This document shows positions 35,819-46,423 of a DNA stretch of 64,000 bases, one piece after another. Origin of the DNA: Alitibacter langaaensis DSM 22999 (GTDB taxonomy: Bacteria; Pseudomonadota; Gammaproteobacteria; Enterobacterales; Pasteurellaceae); NCBI RefSeq assembly GCF_003096995.1, contig NZ_QENU01000001.1, positions 1 to 64,000 on the forward strand, written 5' to 3'. The notes under the pieces were generated by a model. It saw nothing but the letters and a program-made list of their open reading frames with translations. It was not told the origin of the DNA and searched no databases. The translations under genes and the position numbers were made by a program. Position 1 is the first letter of the stretch. Every line of letters starts with the position of its first letter.

Positions 35819-37048
35819 ATGGGTTTAAAAAATCTTTTTGAAAAAATGGAGCCCGCGTTTTTACCTGGTGGTAAGTATGCCAAATTGTATCCACTCTTTG
35901 AGTCTGTTTACACATTGATGTATACCCCAGGCACAGCAACGCAATCAACAACACATGTCCGTGATGCGATTGACTCAAAACGTATGATGATCATTGTGTG
36001 GTTAGCATTGTTCCCAGCATTGTTCTATGGTTTGTACAATGTCGGTGGACAATCTTTTGCTGCTGTGGCGAGTTTAGGTAACTTAACTGAAGTGGTAGCC
36101 AATGATTGGCATTATTCTTTAGCGCAGGCATTAGGCGCTGATCTCGAGAATGGCGGTTGGGGTAGCAAAATGTTGTTAGGTGCAACATTCTTCTTGCCTA
36201 TTTATATTGTGTCATTCGCGGTGGGTATGTTCTGGGAATTATTGTTTGCTATCGTGCGTGGTCACGAAGTTAATGAAGGTTTCTTTGTAACAACCATTTT
36301 ATTTGCTTTAATCGTCCCGCCAACATTGCCATTATGGCAAGCTGCATTGGGTATTTCTTTCGGCTTAGTTGTCGCAAAAGAAGTCTTTGGTGGTGTAGGT
36401 AAAAACTTTATGAACCCAGCACTTGCAGGGCGTGCATTTTTATTCTTTGCTTATCCAGGACAAATCTCAGGTGACTTAGTTTGGACTGCAGCAGATGGTT
36501 TCTCTGGTGCGACAGCGCTTTCACAATGGGCGCAAGGTGGCGAAAGCGCATTAAGACATGTAGCGACAGGTCAACCTATTACTTGGATGGATGCTTTCTT
36601 AGGAAATATCCCAGGTTCAATGGGCGAAGTATCTACGCTCATGTTAGCGATTGGTGCAGCGATTATCGTGTTTGCACGTATTGCTTCATGGCGCATTATC
36701 GCCGGTGTCTTCTTAGGTATGGTGATTACATCAACCCTATTCAACCTTATCGGTTCAGACACTAACCCATTATTCTCTATGCCGTGGCATTGGCACTTAG
36801 TGCTTGGTGGTTTCGCATTAGGTATGTTCTTTATGGCAACCGATCCTGTTTCAGCGTCATTCACCAATAAAGGTAAATGGTGGTATGGTGCGTTGATTGG
36901 TGTCATGGCGGTGATTATTCGCGTAGCAAACCCAGCGTATCCAGAAGGTATGATGTTAGCAATTTTATTCGCTAACTTATTCGCGCCAGTCTTCGACTAC
37001 TTAGTCGTTCAAGGCAACATCAAACGTAGAAAAGCGAGAACTGCATAA
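35819..37048 (+). CDS. nqrB: Na+-translocating NADH:quinone reductase subunit B
   Basis: The protein has 409 residues with about ten transmembrane segments. The SGAT motif in [14 protein letters not shown] near residue 230 is the site where FMN is joined to Thr by a phosphoester bond, done by ApbE whose gene ends this cluster. The motif [23 protein letters not shown] is typical. It carries electrons and is involved in sodium movement. Its stop overlaps the nqrC start by 1 bp (TAATG). Confidence 0.98.
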   Translation: MGLKNLFEKMEPAFLPGGKYAKLYPLFESVYTLMYTPGTATQSTTHVRDAIDSKRMMIIVWLALFPALFYGLYNVGGQSFAAVASLGNLTEVVANDWHYSLAQALGADLENGGWGSKMLLGATFFLPIYIVSFAVGMFWELLFAIVRGHEVNEGFFVTTILFALIVPPTLPLWQAALGISFGLVVAKEVFGGVGKNFMNPALAGRAFLFFAYPGQISGDLVWTAADGFSGATALSQWAQGGESALRHVATGQPITWMDAFLGNIPGSMGEVSTLMLAIGAAIIVFARIASWRIIAGVFLGMVITSTLFNLIGSDTNPLFSMPWHWHLVLGGFALGMFFMATDPVSASFTNKGKWWYGALIGVMAVIIRVANPAYPEGMMLAILFANLFAPVFDYLVVQGNIKRRKARTA

Positions 37049-37821
37049 TGGCTAAATTTAATAAAGATAGCGTTGGCGGTACTTTAACCGTCGTGGTGTT
37101 GTTAAGCTTAATCTGTTCTCTAATCGTAGCAGGCGCTGCGGTGTTGTTAAAACCAACTCAAGAGATTCAAAAACAGCTTGATAAACAAAAGAACATTCTT
37201 ATCGCAGCAGGCTTAATGCATGAAGGCACGAATGTTCGAGAAACCTATGCAAAATTCATCGAACCAAAAATCGTTGATTTAGCAACAGGTGATTACGTTG
37301 ATGGTATGACTAACTTTGATGCAAAAGCAGCAGCCAAAGATCCTGCGACAAGTGTAGCAATTGCACCTGAAGATGATAAAGCTGGTATCAAAGTACGGGC
37401 AAAATTTGCTGAAGTTTATCTAGTAAAAGATGACGCGGGCAAAATTACCCAAGTTGTATTGCCAATGTATGGTAATGGTTTGTGGTCAATTATGTATGGC
37501 TTTGTTGCGGTACAACCTGATGCAGACACCATTAATGGTATTACTTATTATGAACAAGGTGAAACAGCAGGTTTAGGTGGCGAAATTGCAAACCCTAACT
37601 GGCAAAAACTCTTTGTTGGTAAGAAATTATTTAATGACCAAAACGAAGTGGCTTTGACTGTAGGCAAAAATGCGTCTGCAGATAAAGAGCATGGTGTTGA
37701 TGCCCTATCTGGTGCAACATTGACCTCAAATGGTGTGAATGGCTCATTCAAATATTGGTTTGGTAAAAATGGTTTTGGTCCATTCTTAGCAAAATTTAAA
37801 GCAACAGCAGGAGCGAACTAA
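37048..37821 (+). CDS. nqrC: Na+-translocating NADH:quinone reductase subunit C
   Basis: The protein has 257 residues. One N-terminal transmembrane segment ([22 protein letters not shown]) anchors a periplasmic FMN domain. The SGAT flavinylation motif lies in [13 protein letters not shown] near residue 223, and [15 protein letters not shown] is also conserved. The starting ATG overlaps the nqrB stop and the stop overlaps the nqrD start by 1 bp, so the subunits are translated in a coupled way. Confidence 0.98.
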   Translation: MAKFNKDSVGGTLTVVVLLSLICSLIVAGAAVLLKPTQEIQKQLDKQKNILIAAGLMHEGTNVRETYAKFIEPKIVDLATGDYVDGMTNFDAKAAAKDPATSVAIAPEDDKAGIKVRAKFAEVYLVKDDAGKITQVVLPMYGNGLWSIMYGFVAVQPDADTINGITYYEQGETAGLGGEIANPNWQKLFVGKKLFNDQNEVALTVGKNASADKEHGVDALSGATLTSNGVNGSFKYWFGKNGFGPFLAKFKATAGAN

Positions 37822-38444
37822 TGGCTGGCAACAATCTTAAAAGTTTATTGTTATCGCCGATTGCTGATAACAACCCAATTGCTTTACAGATCCTTGGTAT
37901 TTGTTCTGCGCTTGCGGTAACCACTCAGTTAAAAACTGCGGTAGTAATGGCGATTGCAGTAAGTTTAGTTACTGCATTCGCAAGTATGTTTATCTCAATG
38001 ATTCGTAACTATATTCCAAATAGCATTCGTATCATTGTACAAATGGCAATTATTGCGTCATTGGTAATTCTTGTTGACCAAGTTTTACGTGCTTATGCTT
38101 ATGACCTTTCAAAACAATTATCGGTATTCGTTGGTTTGATTATTACTAACTGTATCGTAATGGGACGTGCAGAAGCCTTTGCGATGAAATCAGAGCCACT
38201 TGAGAGCTTTGTGGATGGTATCGGTAATGGTCTAGGTTATGGTGCGATTTTACTTATTGTCGCTTTTTTACGTGAGCTTCTTGGTTCAGGTAAAATCTTT
38301 GGTGTCACCGTATTTGAAACTATTCAAAATGGCGGTTGGTACCAAGCAAATGGTTTATTCCTATTAGCACCAAGTGCGTTCTTTATCATCGGATTCCTTA
38401 TCTGGGGCTTAAGAACGTGGAAACCAGCACAGCAGGAGAAATAA
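37821..38444 (+). CDS. nqrD: Na+-translocating NADH:quinone reductase subunit D
   Basis: The protein has 207 residues with six transmembrane helices. The conserved [33 protein letters not shown] and [23 protein letters not shown] are present. With NqrE it forms the membrane core with a 2Fe-2S centre coordinated by conserved cysteines, here in GICSAL and TNCIVMG. It overlaps nqrC by 1 bp and nqrE follows after 3 bp. Confidence 0.98.
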   Translation: MAGNNLKSLLLSPIADNNPIALQILGICSALAVTTQLKTAVVMAIAVSLVTAFASMFISMIRNYIPNSIRIIVQMAIIASLVILVDQVLRAYAYDLSKQLSVFVGLIITNCIVMGRAEAFAMKSEPLESFVDGIGNGLGYGAILLIVAFLRELLGSGKIFGVTVFETIQNGGWYQANGLFLLAPSAFFIIGFLIWGLRTWKPAQQEK

Positions 38445-38447
38445 TCA

Positions 38448-39044
38448 ATGGAACATTACATTAGTTTATTTGTGAAGTCTGTGTTCATTGAGAACATGGC
38501 ACTTTCTTTCTTCCTTGGTATGTGTACATTCCTTGCGGTGTCTAAGAAAGTTTCAACTGCGTTCGGCTTAGGTATCGCAGTTATCGTCGTATTGGGAATT
38601 GCAGTACCCGTCAACCAAGTGGTTTATACGCATATTTTAAAAGAAAGCGCATTAGTGAAAGGGGTGGATTTAAGTTTCTTAAACTTCATCACATTCATCG
38701 GTGTTATCGCGGCATTAGTCCAAATCTTGGAAATGTTCCTTGATAAATTTGTACCTTCACTTTACAGCGCATTAGGTATTTTCTTGCCATTAATCACTGT
38801 AAACTGTGCGATCTTTGGTGGGGTATCATTCATGGTTCAACGTGAATATAATTTCACAGAATCTGTGGTATATGGTATCGGTGCTGGTACAGGTTGGATG
38901 TTGGCAATTGTTGCCCTCGCTGGTTTAACAGAGAAAATGAAATATGCTGATGTTCCAGCAGGTTTACGTGGTTTAGGGATTACTTTCATCACAGTAGGCT
39001 TGATGGCATTAGGCTTTATGTCATTCTCAGGCATTCAATTATAA
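38448..39044 (+). CDS. nqrE: Na+-translocating NADH:quinone reductase subunit E
   Basis: The protein has 198 residues with six transmembrane helices in an inverted-repeat arrangement with Nqr[15 protein letters not shown] and [16 protein letters not shown] hold the conserved cysteines of the membrane iron-sulfur centre. AGGAGAAATA precedes ATG 38448. nqrF begins 10 bp after the stop. Confidence 0.98.
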   Translation: MEHYISLFVKSVFIENMALSFFLGMCTFLAVSKKVSTAFGLGIAVIVVLGIAVPVNQVVYTHILKESALVKGVDLSFLNFITFIGVIAALVQILEMFLDKFVPSLYSALGIFLPLITVNCAIFGGVSFMVQREYNFTESVVYGIGAGTGWMLAIVALAGLTEKMKYADVPAGLRGLGITFITVGLMALGFMSFSGIQL

Positions 39045-39054
39045 GGAGCATATC

Positions 39055-40284
39055 GTGGATAGTAATTTTATTTTCGGTATTGGCGCATTCACGGCTATCG
39101 TCCTTGTGTTAGCTGTGATCATTTTGATTGCCAAATCTAAATTAGTGGATAGTGGTGACATCACCATCTCAATTAATAATGACCCAGAAAAAGGCATTAC
39201 GTTGCCTGCTGGTGGTAAATTATTAGGCGCTTTAGCAAGCAAAGGCATTTTCGTTTCTTCTGCTTGCGGTGGTGGTGGCTCATGTGGTCAATGTCGCGTG
39301 CAAGTGAAATCAGGCGGTGGCGAAATCTTACCAACTGAACTTTCACATATCTCGAAAAAAGAAGCAAAAGAAGGTTGGCGTTTAGCTTGCCAAGTGAACG
39401 TAAAATCTTCAATGGATGTTGAACTTCCTGAAGAAATCTTCGGCGTGAAAAAATGGCAATGTACGGTTATTTCTAACGATAATAAAGCCACTTTCATTAA
39501 AGAGCTTAAATTAGCGATCCCTGAAGGTGAAGAAGTACCGTTCCGCGCTGGTGGTTATATTCAAATCGAAGCTGAGCCGCACACTGTTCATTATAAAGAC
39601 TTCGATATTCCAGAAGAATATCATGAAGATTGGGATAAATTTGACTTATGGCGTTATACGTCAAAAGTGGATGAGCATATTATCCGTGCTTACTCAATGG
39701 CTTCATATCCAGAAGAGAAAGGAATCATTATGCTTAACGTGCGTATTGCAACGCCGCCGCCGCGTAATCCTGATGTTCCACCGGGTCAAATGTCATCTTA
39801 TATTTGGTCATTGAAAGCGGGTGATAAAGTGACAATTTCGGGTCCATTTGGTGAATTCTTCGCGAAAGACACTGACAACGAAATGGTCTTCATCGGTGGT
39901 GGTGCTGGTATGGCGCCAATGCGTTCACATATCTTTGACCAATTAAAACGTTTGAAATCTAAACGTAAAATGTCATTCTGGTATGGTGCGCGTTCTAAAC
40001 GTGAAATCTTCTATCAAGAAGACTTTGACCAATTAGCAGCTGAAAATGATAACTTTGAATGGCATGTAGCGCTTTCAGATGCATTGCCTGAAGATAATTG
40101 GACGGGTTACACTGGCTTCATTCACAACGTGCTTTATGAAAACTATCTGAAAAATCATGAAGCGCCAGAAGACTGTGAATACTATATGTGTGGGCCTCCA
40201 GTGATGAATGCAGCTGTAATCAAAATGTTAGAAGATTTAGGTGTTGAACACGAAAATATCTTATTAGATGACTTTGGTGGTTGA
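39055..40284 (+). CDS. nqrF: Na+-translocating NADH:quinone reductase subunit F
   Basis: The protein has 409 residues. One N-terminal transmembrane helix precedes a 2Fe-2S domain ([16 protein letters not shown], with the fourth Cys in WRLACQV), an FAD domain ([11 protein letters not shown]) and an NADH domain ([14 protein letters not shown], then [13 protein letters not shown]). It is the entry point for electrons from NADH. The start is GTG 39055, preceded by AAGGAGC 7 nt upstream. It is the last structural subunit; an uptake signal lies 22 bp after the stop. Confidence 0.98.
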   Translation: MDSNFIFGIGAFTAIVLVLAVIILIAKSKLVDSGDITISINNDPEKGITLPAGGKLLGALASKGIFVSSACGGGGSCGQCRVQVKSGGGEILPTELSHISKKEAKEGWRLACQVNVKSSMDVELPEEIFGVKKWQCTVISNDNKATFIKELKLAIPEGEEVPFRAGGYIQIEAEPHTVHYKDFDIPEEYHEDWDKFDLWRYTSKVDEHIIRAYSMASYPEEKGIIMLNVRIATPPPRNPDVPPGQMSSYIWSLKAGDKVTISGPFGEFFAKDTDNEMVFIGGGAGMAPMRSHIFDQLKRLKSKRKMSFWYGARSKREIFYQEDFDQLAAENDNFEWHVALSDALPEDNWTGYTGFIHNVLYENYLKNHEAPEDCEYYMCGPPVMNAAVIKMLEDLGVEHENILLDDFGG

Positions 40285-40439
40285 TCCTAACATTCTACAG
40301 CTTTAAAAGTGCGGTCAAATTTGCAAATATTTGTGAATTTGACCGTTTATGCTTATTAACATAATGATTTTTAGGGGCGTAAAATATGCGCTCTGAAACC
40401 AAATAGGAATTGGGCGTATCTGTTACGCTGCTACGCAAT

Positions 40440-41468
40440 ATGAAAAAAATTCTTCTAATTTTAACCGCACTTTTTGCCTTAACTGCTTGCAATAAAGATC
40501 CTGAAATTGTGTCTTTTATGGGAAAAACCATGGGCACAACCTATCACATTAAATATATTGATAATGGCGATTTGGACATAGATAAAGAAAAAGTTCATGC
40601 CAAAATTGAAATGGTGCTAAAAGATGTGAACGCTAAAATGTCCACCTATGATAAAAATTCAGAACTTAGCCGTTTCAATCAATTTACCAACATTAATCAA
40701 CCTTTTGAAATTTCTTCCGATCTTGCCACAGTAGTGCAAGAAGCTATTCGCCTGAATAAAGTGACTGAAGGCGCATTAGATGTGACCGTAGGCCCAGTCG
40801 TGAATTTATGGGGATTTGGACCCGAAAAACGCCTAGAAAGACAGCCAACAGAACAACAATTAGCCGAACGCCGTGCTTGGGTTGGCATAGACAAACTTAA
40901 ATTAATTAACAATAAAGGCAAATTCAGCCTTGAAAAGAGCATGCCTCAACTCTACATTGATCTTTCCTCCATTGCGAAAGGTTTTGGTGTCGATCAAGTC
41001 GCTAATACCATTGAGCAAATCGGTGCTAAAAATTATATGGTGGAAATCGGCGGCGAAATCCGTGCTAAAGGCAAAAATATCGAAGGCAAGGATTGGCAAA
41101 TTGCCATTGAAAAACCTAATTTTGACGGCTCTCGCTCTATTGAGCAGGTGATCGGTTTAAGAGATCTTGCCATGGCAACATCGGGCAATTACCGCATTTA
41201 TTTCGAAGAAAATGGCCAGCGTTTTTCCCATGAAATCGATCCGAAAACGGGTAAACCTATTCAGCATCATTTAGCCTCAATTACAGTATTACACCCGAGT
41301 TCGATGACGGCAGATGGGCTATCCACAGGGTTATTTGTGCTAGGCGAAAAAAAGGCGCTTGAAATTGCAGAAAAAGAGCATCTTGCTGTCTATTTAATTG
41401 AAAAAACGGACAATGGTTTTGAAACAAAAATGTCTTCAGAATTTGAAAAAATCATCAATGCAAAATAA
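40440..41468 (+). CDS. apbE: FAD:protein FMN transferase (ApbE)
   Basis: The protein has 342 residues. The lipoprotein signal MKKILLILTALFALTAC has the lipobox LTAC; its TALF is encoded by an uptake signal (40464-40472). Domain motifs are MGTTYHIKY, YDKNSELSRFNQF, DLSSIAKGFGVDQVA, VEIGGEIRAKG and ATSGNYRIYF...SHEIDPKTGKP. It transfers FMN from FAD to the SGAT Thr of NqrB and NqrC, so it belongs with the operon. ATG 40440 is chosen since a signal peptide begins there. It lies 155 bp after nqrF. Confidence 0.96.
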   Translation: MKKILLILTALFALTACNKDPEIVSFMGKTMGTTYHIKYIDNGDLDIDKEKVHAKIEMVLKDVNAKMSTYDKNSELSRFNQFTNINQPFEISSDLATVVQEAIRLNKVTEGALDVTVGPVVNLWGFGPEKRLERQPTEQQLAERRAWVGIDKLKLINNKGKFSLEKSMPQLYIDLSSIAKGFGVDQVANTIEQIGAKNYMVEIGGEIRAKGKNIEGKDWQIAIEKPNFDGSRSIEQVIGLRDLAMATSGNYRIYFEENGQRFSHEIDPKTGKPIQHHLASITVLHPSSMTADGLSTGLFVLGEKKALEIAEKEHLAVYLIEKTDNGFETKMSSEFEKIINAK

Positions 41469-41477
41469 GGATGAATA

Positions 41478-41726
41478 ATGAAAGTATTTTTAGCTACATT
41501 TGGTATTTTTATTCTCGTGATCTTGGGTATGTCACTCGGTTATATCATTAAGAAAAAATCCATTAAAGGCAGCTGTGGCGGCATTACTGCACTCGGCATG
41601 AAGAAAGTGTGCGATTGTGAAGAGCCTTGCGACAACCTTAAAGAAAAAGTGGCAAAAGGCGAAGCGGATGCTTCAGAACTTGACCGCTTTAAAAAAGATT
41701 CAGATCAATTTTACGAAGTAAAATAA
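41478..41726 (+). CDS. nqrM: Na+-NQR maturation protein NqrM
   Basis: The protein has 82 residues. One N-terminal transmembrane helix (FLATFGIFILVILGMSLGYII) is followed by a cysteine cluster (GSCGG...KVCDCEEPCDN, residues 31-53). The DUF539 family protein NqrM is needed to load iron into the membrane centre of the NqrD/NqrE core. Its position 9 bp after apbE agrees. AAGGATGA lies before ATG 41478. Confidence 0.94.
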   Translation: MKVFLATFGIFILVILGMSLGYIIKKKSIKGSCGGITALGMKKVCDCEEPCDNLKEKVAKGEADASELDRFKKDSDQFYEVK

Positions 41727-41834
41727 TCACTAAAAATTAGAAAATTTCTGCTCAATATTTTTATGGGCAGGATTTCCTAGCGTCTATATTAATATCAACA
41801 AGTGCTTCGCCTTAACCGAAGTTACGGGAGAATG

Positions 41835-43004
41835 ATGACCACACAAACAAATTTAAGCTCAAAGACTTATGAGCAACACTTCCCTAAACTCACACCAGAA
41901 CAACTTGCAGAGAATGCGAAGAAAAAAGTGATTGTCGGTATGTCCGGTGGCGTGGATTCTTCAGTTTCAGCCTTTATTTTGAAACAGCAAGGTTATCAAG
42001 TTGAAGGTCTGTTTATGAAAAACTGGGAAGAAGATGACGACACGGATTATTGCACTGCGGCAGCGGATTTGGCGGATGCGCAAGCCGTATGTGACAAACT
42101 CGGCATCCACTTACACAAAATCAATTTTGCGGCAGAGTATTGGGATAATGTGTTTGAACATTTTCTCGCTGAATACAAAGCTGGGCGCACCCCAAACCCC
42201 GATATTTTATGTAATAAAGAAATTAAATTTAAAGCTTTTCTGGAATATGCCGCAGAAGATTTAGGCGCAAACTATATTGCCACAGGACATTATGTGCGTC
42301 GCCGTGGTTCAGATGAGAACGCGCAGTTATTGCGTGGTTTGGATAATAACAAAGATCAAAGCTATTTCTTATACACATTAAGCCATAAACAAGTCGGGCA
42401 AAGTTTATTTCCTGTTGGCGACATTGAGAAACCTATCGTGCGTGCGATTGCGGAAGATTTAGGATTAGTGACCGCCAAGAAAAAAGATTCTACGGGTATT
42501 TGTTTTATTGGCGAACGCAAATTCAAAGACTTTCTTGCCCGCTATTTACCAGCCCAACCGGGAGAAATTCACACCGTTGATGGCAAAGTAGTGGGGCGTC
42601 ATGATGGCTTGATGTATCACACTCTCGGTCAGCGCAAAGGATTAGGCATTGGCGGAGTGCAAGGGCTTAGTGAAGAACCTTTTTATGTCGTGGAAAAGGA
42701 CCTGATTAACAATGTGTTAGTGGTTGCTCAAGGACATGACAATTCCGCTTTGCTTTCCACTGGCTTAATTGCAAGCCAATTGCATTGGGTGGATCGTCAA
42801 CCTATTTGCCAACCTGTGCGCTGCACGGTCAAAACGCGCTATCGCCAAACGGATATTCCATGCGAAATTATCCCGATTGACAATGATACAATCAAAGTGA
42901 TTTTTGATGAACCACAAATTGCCGTCACCCCAGGGCAAAGTGCGGTCTTTTATCAAGGCGAAATTTGTCTTGGTGGCGGTATCATCGAAACGCAAATTAA
43001 ATAA
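41835..43004 (+). CDS. mnmA: tRNA-specific 2-thiouridylase MnmA
   Basis: The protein has about 389 residues. The PP-loop [13 protein letters not shown] lies near residue 34. The catalytic cysteines are in [13 protein letters not shown] and [12 protein letters not shown]. It adds sulfur, delivered by the Tus relay, to U34 of tRNA Lys, Glu and Gln. Two ATGs (41832, 41835) overlap; 41835 gives better spacing from GGGAG. An upstream open frame without a start site is ignored. An uptake signal near the end (42938) encodes SAVF. Confidence 0.96.
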   Translation: MTTQTNLSSKTYEQHFPKLTPEQLAENAKKKVIVGMSGGVDSSVSAFILKQQGYQVEGLFMKNWEEDDDTDYCTAAADLADAQAVCDKLGIHLHKINFAAEYWDNVFEHFLAEYKAGRTPNPDILCNKEIKFKAFLEYAAEDLGANYIATGHYVRRRGSDENAQLLRGLDNNKDQSYFLYTLSHKQVGQSLFPVGDIEKPIVRAIAEDLGLVTAKKKDSTGICFIGERKFKDFLARYLPAQPGEIHTVDGKVVGRHDGLMYHTLGQRKGLGIGGVQGLSEEPFYVVEKDLINNVLVVAQGHDNSALLSTGLIASQLHWVDRQPICQPVRCTVKTRYRQTDIPCEIIPIDNDTIKVIFDEPQIAVTPGQSAVFYQGEICLGGGIIETQIK

Positions 43005-43049
43005 ATAGGCAAAATGACGCATTTTATGGCTGGTTTTTGGTTAAAAAAG

Positions 43050-43063
43050 ATGATCTAAATCAA
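43050..43063 (+). promoter_or_regulatory. Candidate FNR box in the sodA promoter
   Basis: ATGATCTAAATCAA differs by one base from the FNR consensus TTGAT-N4-ATCAA. A possible -10 (TAAACT, 43073-43078) lies 10 bp downstream, so the box would cover the -35 region and repress sodA without oxygen, as FNR and ArcA do in E. coli. Confidence 0.5.
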
Positions 43064-43111
43064 ATTTACTGCTAAACTGAATGCTCTTTCTACCACACAA
43101 AAGGAAATTTT

Positions 43112-43774
43112 ATGGCTTACACATTACCAGAATTAGGCTATGCCTATGACGCATTAGAACCTCATTTCGATGCGCAAACAATGGAAATTCACCACAGCAA
43201 ACATCACCAAACTTACGTGAATAATGCAAACGCATTATTAGAAAGTTCACCAGAATTAGCGGAATTAGCAGCGCAAGGTTGCCCAGGCTCATTCTTAACT
43301 AAATTGAGCCAAGTGCCAGCTGATAAATTAACTGCAGCACGCAATAACGTTGGTGGCCACGCAAACCACACTTTCTTCTGGAAAAACTTGAAAAAAGGCA
43401 CGACGCTACAAGGTGCATTAAAAGATGCGATCGTGCGTGATTTTGGTTCAGTTGAAGCATTCCAAGCTGAATTTGAGAAAGCGGCAGCAACGCGTTTCGG
43501 TTCAGGCTGGGCATGGTTAGTATTACAAGAAAATGGCAAATTAGCGGTAGTTTCAACAGCTAACCAAGATTCGCCATTAATGGGTAAAGACATTGCAGGT
43601 TGCGAAGGTTATCCATTAATCGCATTAGACGTATGGGAGCACGCATACTACTTAAAATTCCAAAACCGTCGTCCAGATTACATTAAAGAATTCTGGAATG
43701 TCGTGAACTGGGATTTTGCTGCAGAACGTTTCGAGAAAAAATTAGCCGCAACAGGCTGTGGCTGTGCGAAATAA
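43112..43774 (+). CDS. sodA: Superoxide dismutase, Mn type
   Basis: The protein has 220 residues. Metal ligands are His in [13 protein letters not shown] (about 27), His in [13 protein letters not shown] (about 85), and Asp and His in [17 protein letters not shown] (about 172-176). The Gly in GGHANH and the following FFWKNL favour manganese over iron. The C-terminus is longer than in E. coli (206 aa) and ends in CGCAK with two cysteines. ATG 43112 follows AAGGAAATTT. It would detoxify superoxide in aerobic growth. Confidence 0.96.
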   Translation: MAYTLPELGYAYDALEPHFDAQTMEIHHSKHHQTYVNNANALLESSPELAELAAQGCPGSFLTKLSQVPADKLTAARNNVGGHANHTFFWKNLKKGTTLQGALKDAIVRDFGSVEAFQAEFEKAAATRFGSGWAWLVLQENGKLAVVSTANQDSPLMGKDIAGCEGYPLIALDVWEHAYYLKFQNRRPDYIKEFWNVVNWDFAAERFEKKLAATGCGCAK

Positions 43775-43795
43775 TTAGAAATTTTGCAAAAATTG

Positions 43796-43830
43796 ACCGC
43801 ACTTTGGTTCTCCCTTGTGCGGTTTTTTTA
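43796..43830 (+). terminator. sodA terminator with one full uptake signal
   Basis: ACCGCAC (43796-43802) pairs with GTGCGGT (43817-43823), followed by seven T. The left arm is a full uptake signal (43796-43804) and the right arm has only its core. Confidence 0.88.
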
Positions 43831-43860
43831 TGACAATTATTAGCGTAAGTTTGAGCCAAT

Positions 43861-43891
43861 AAAAAAATCCACGTATTAACGTGGATTTTTT
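43861..43891. terminator. Bidirectional terminator between sodA and pfkA
   Basis: AAAAAATCCACGT and ACGTGGATTTTTT form a perfect hairpin with an ATTA loop. It serves pfkA on the minus strand and acts as a backup for sodA on the plus strand. Confidence 0.92.
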
Positions 43892-43913
43892 ACCATACAT
43901 TTAACACATTGAA

Positions 43914-44879
43914 TTAGAATAATTTTTTCGATACTTCTAATAATTCTGCTTTAAACGGACGGCGCATTTTGTCGATAGCTTCAATAATATCGTGGTGAAC
44001 GAGTTCTTCACGTTGAATCCCTACACAACGACCTTTTTCGCCTTTGAGCAATAATTCCACTGCGTACGCTCCCATGCGAGAAGCAAGAATACGGTCGAAG
44101 GCGCAAGGAGAACCACCACGTTGAACGTGTCCTAATACAGTTGCGCGAGTTTCATTACCTACACGCGCTTCAATATCTTTCGCTAATTGATGGACATCAG
44201 TAATCAGCTCAGTGATCACGATTAATGCGTGGTGTTTGCCGTCTTGGAAACTGCGTTCAATTTGTTGAATGAGCTCTTCTTTACTAAAATTCACTTCAGG
44301 CACAATCGCGTATTCGCAACCACCTGCAATCGCTGCAGAAACCGTTAAATCGCTGCAGTGGCGCCCCATAATTTCTACGATAGAAATACGATGGTGTGAG
44401 CTAGATGTGTCACGCAAACGGTCAATTGCATCTACCGCCGTTTCTAATGCGGTTTGATAGCCGATAGTATAGTCAGTGCCGGGAATATCGTTATCAATGG
44501 TGCCTGGCAAGCCGATACATGGGAAACCGTGTTCTTCGGTTAATAATTTTGCACCTGTATATGAACCGTCCCCACCGATGACTACTAAAGCATCAATGCC
44601 ATGTGAACGTAAAATTTCCGCACATTTTGCGCGTACTTCCGGTTTTTTAAACGCTGGGAAACGTGCAGAGCCTAAAAATGTGCCACCTTTTGTGATGATG
44701 TCTGACACGCTATAACGATTTAGCTTTTCGATTTTATTGGTATATAAGCCGAGATATCCGTCATAAATGCCGTATACTTCTAAACCTTCAGCTAATGCTG
44801 AACGAACAACCGCACGAATTGCCGCATTCATGCCTGGTGCATCACCACCACTGGTTAAGACTGCAATTTTTTTTAGCAT
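43914..44879 (-). CDS. pfkA: ATP-dependent 6-phosphofructokinase
   Basis: The protein has 321 residues. It has [25 protein letters not shown], the catalytic Asp in [15 protein letters not shown], the substrate site [10 protein letters not shown] and [13 protein letters not shown]. It phosphorylates fructose 6-phosphate and is the committed step of glycolysis. I chose ATG 44879, with AAAGGTG upstream; the frame can be extended by three codons to a GTG. It lies 117 bp downstream of comE on the same strand, a place where comF would be expected. Confidence 0.97.
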   Translation of the reverse strand: MLKKIAVLTSGGDAPGMNAAIRAVVRSALAEGLEVYGIYDGYLGLYTNKIEKLNRYSVSDIITKGGTFLGSARFPAFKKPEVRAKCAEILRSHGIDALVVIGGDGSYTGAKLLTEEHGFPCIGLPGTIDNDIPGTDYTIGYQTALETAVDAIDRLRDTSSSHHRISIVEIMGRHCSDLTVSAAIAGGCEYAIVPEVNFSKEELIQQIERSFQDGKHHALIVITELITDVHQLAKDIEARVGNETRATVLGHVQRGGSPCAFDRILASRMGAYAVELLLKGEKGRCVGIQREELVHHDIIEAIDKMRRPFKAELLEVSKKLF

Positions 44880-44996
44880 TGGTATCACCTTTAATTTAAA
44901 TAATAAAATCCGATAAAATTTAACGCGGTAAGATTACACCAATAAAGGGTTAGGCTCTACAAAAATTTTGGTAAATTCGCTAAAACTTGATCTATC

Positions 44997-46415
44997 TTAT
45001 GATTTTTTAGCAGAATTCTTGACCGCACTTTGAGGCGTTAAAAATTTCCCCTTTTGCAAGCCTTCTTTTTTCTGTAATTGCTCTAAGGTTTCCCCATTTT
45101 TAAGAATGCGAGGTGTAACGAAAATGACCAATTCTCGTTTTTGATGGCGCTCACTCTTATTGCTAAATAATTTGCCTAACCAAGGAATATCCCCAAGCAC
45201 AGGAACTTTGTTCGTACCTTGGGTTATCGTATCGTGGAACACGCCGCCAAGCACAATGGTTTCGCCGTCTTTGGCAAAAACTTGCGTTTGAATTTCTTGT
45301 TTATCAATAGAAACAACTTCGCTATTTTCGCCATAGGAAACACGATTGCCCGGGGAATTTTGGCTCACGATCAAATCTAAAAGAATGGCATTATTATGTG
45401 AAATATGCGGTGTTACTTCCAGCCCTAGCACGGCTTCACGAAATTCCACTGACTGGGTATCATTTTTGCCATTAGTGACTACATAAGGAATTTCTGTTCC
45501 TTGCTTGATACTGGCGCTTTTTTTATTTGTGGTGAGTAATCTTGGGCTTGCAATAATTTCTACGTTTTTTTCTTGCTCAAGTGCGGTCAATTCTAGGTCT
45601 AAAAGTCGCCCGTTGATTTTAGCGACTTGCAGTGCAACCGATCCCGCAGGCGTTGTGGTTGTTGCAAAATTGACGTTAAGATGATTGCTAATATCAGTAA
45701 AACCATTGGCGGCAAGACTGCCAGCCACACGATGACTTGCTGACGCAGGTTCAAAAATTCCCCAACGCACACCCAGTTCTCGCAAACTTTCATCATTGAT
45801 CGTCACAATGCGCGCTTCAATCGCAATTTGTTCAATGGGTTTGTCCAATTCGGCAACTAATTTGCGAATATTACGAATGGATTTATTGCTATCTTGCACA
45901 ATCAGCACATTGCTGCGATCATCGAACGTTAATCGCCCAAAGTCAGAAACCAACGCACCATTTCCTGCGGTGAGCGATTTCATCACTTCAGAGGCTTTCG
46001 CATAATGCAGTTTAATGGTTGCCGTTTCTATATTGGATTCCGTACTCATCGGGCTAACTTCAGCGAAGTTTCCTGCTATTTCAGGTGTATTCATTGGCAT
46101 CGCAAATTTAGCATTGTTATCCATTTTATTCAGGTAATAAATGCCGTTTTCTTGCCACAAATTTAACTGTTTGATCTTCGCCACCGAGCGTAATACCTGA
46201 TCTAAATCGGTTTGTTCTAATTGCAAGGTGATCGTGCTGTCCAGTTCATCATCAATGAGTAGATTGATGTGTTGCTCTGCGGCTAAATGCTGTAATGTAG
46301 GCACCAATGGTGCTTGCTTTAAACGTAAGGAAAAAACCTTGTTATCTGCCTGCGCGCTTAGCATAAAACACAGAAAAAATAGACCGCACTTGGTTAAGTA
46401 TTGTAGAAATTTCAT
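44997..46415 (-). CDS. comE: Competence secretin ComE (PilQ family)
   Basis: The protein has 472 residues. The signal FLQYLTKCGLFFLCFMLSAQA is followed by an N0/STN-like domain (LVPTLQHLAAEQHINLLIDDE), an N1-type repeat with KLHYAKASEVMKSL and FDDRSNVLIVQDSNKSIRNI, and the secretin domain (EIIASPRLLTTNKKSASIKQGTEIPY, then GETIVLGGVFHD and VPVLGDIPWLGKLF). It forms the outer-membrane pore for the type IV pilus and DNA uptake. It is the last com gene here; its signal peptide includes an uptake signal (46383-46391). Two more uptake signals lie inside. Confidence 0.95.
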   Translation of the reverse strand: MKFLQYLTKCGLFFLCFMLSAQADNKVFSLRLKQAPLVPTLQHLAAEQHINLLIDDELDSTITLQLEQTDLDQVLRSVAKIKQLNLWQENGIYYLNKMDNNAKFAMPMNTPEIAGNFAEVSPMSTESNIETATIKLHYAKASEVMKSLTAGNGALVSDFGRLTFDDRSNVLIVQDSNKSIRNIRKLVAELDKPIEQIAIEARIVTINDESLRELGVRWGIFEPASASHRVAGSLAANGFTDISNHLNVNFATTTTPAGSVALQVAKINGRLLDLELTALEQEKNVEIIASPRLLTTNKKSASIKQGTEIPYVVTNGKNDTQSVEFREAVLGLEVTPHISHNNAILLDLIVSQNSPGNRVSYGENSEVVSIDKQEIQTQVFAKDGETIVLGGVFHDTITQGTNKVPVLGDIPWLGKLFSNKSERHQKRELVIFVTPRILKNGETLEQLQKKEGLQKGKFLTPQSAVKNSAKKS

Positions 46416-46423
46416 CGCATTCC

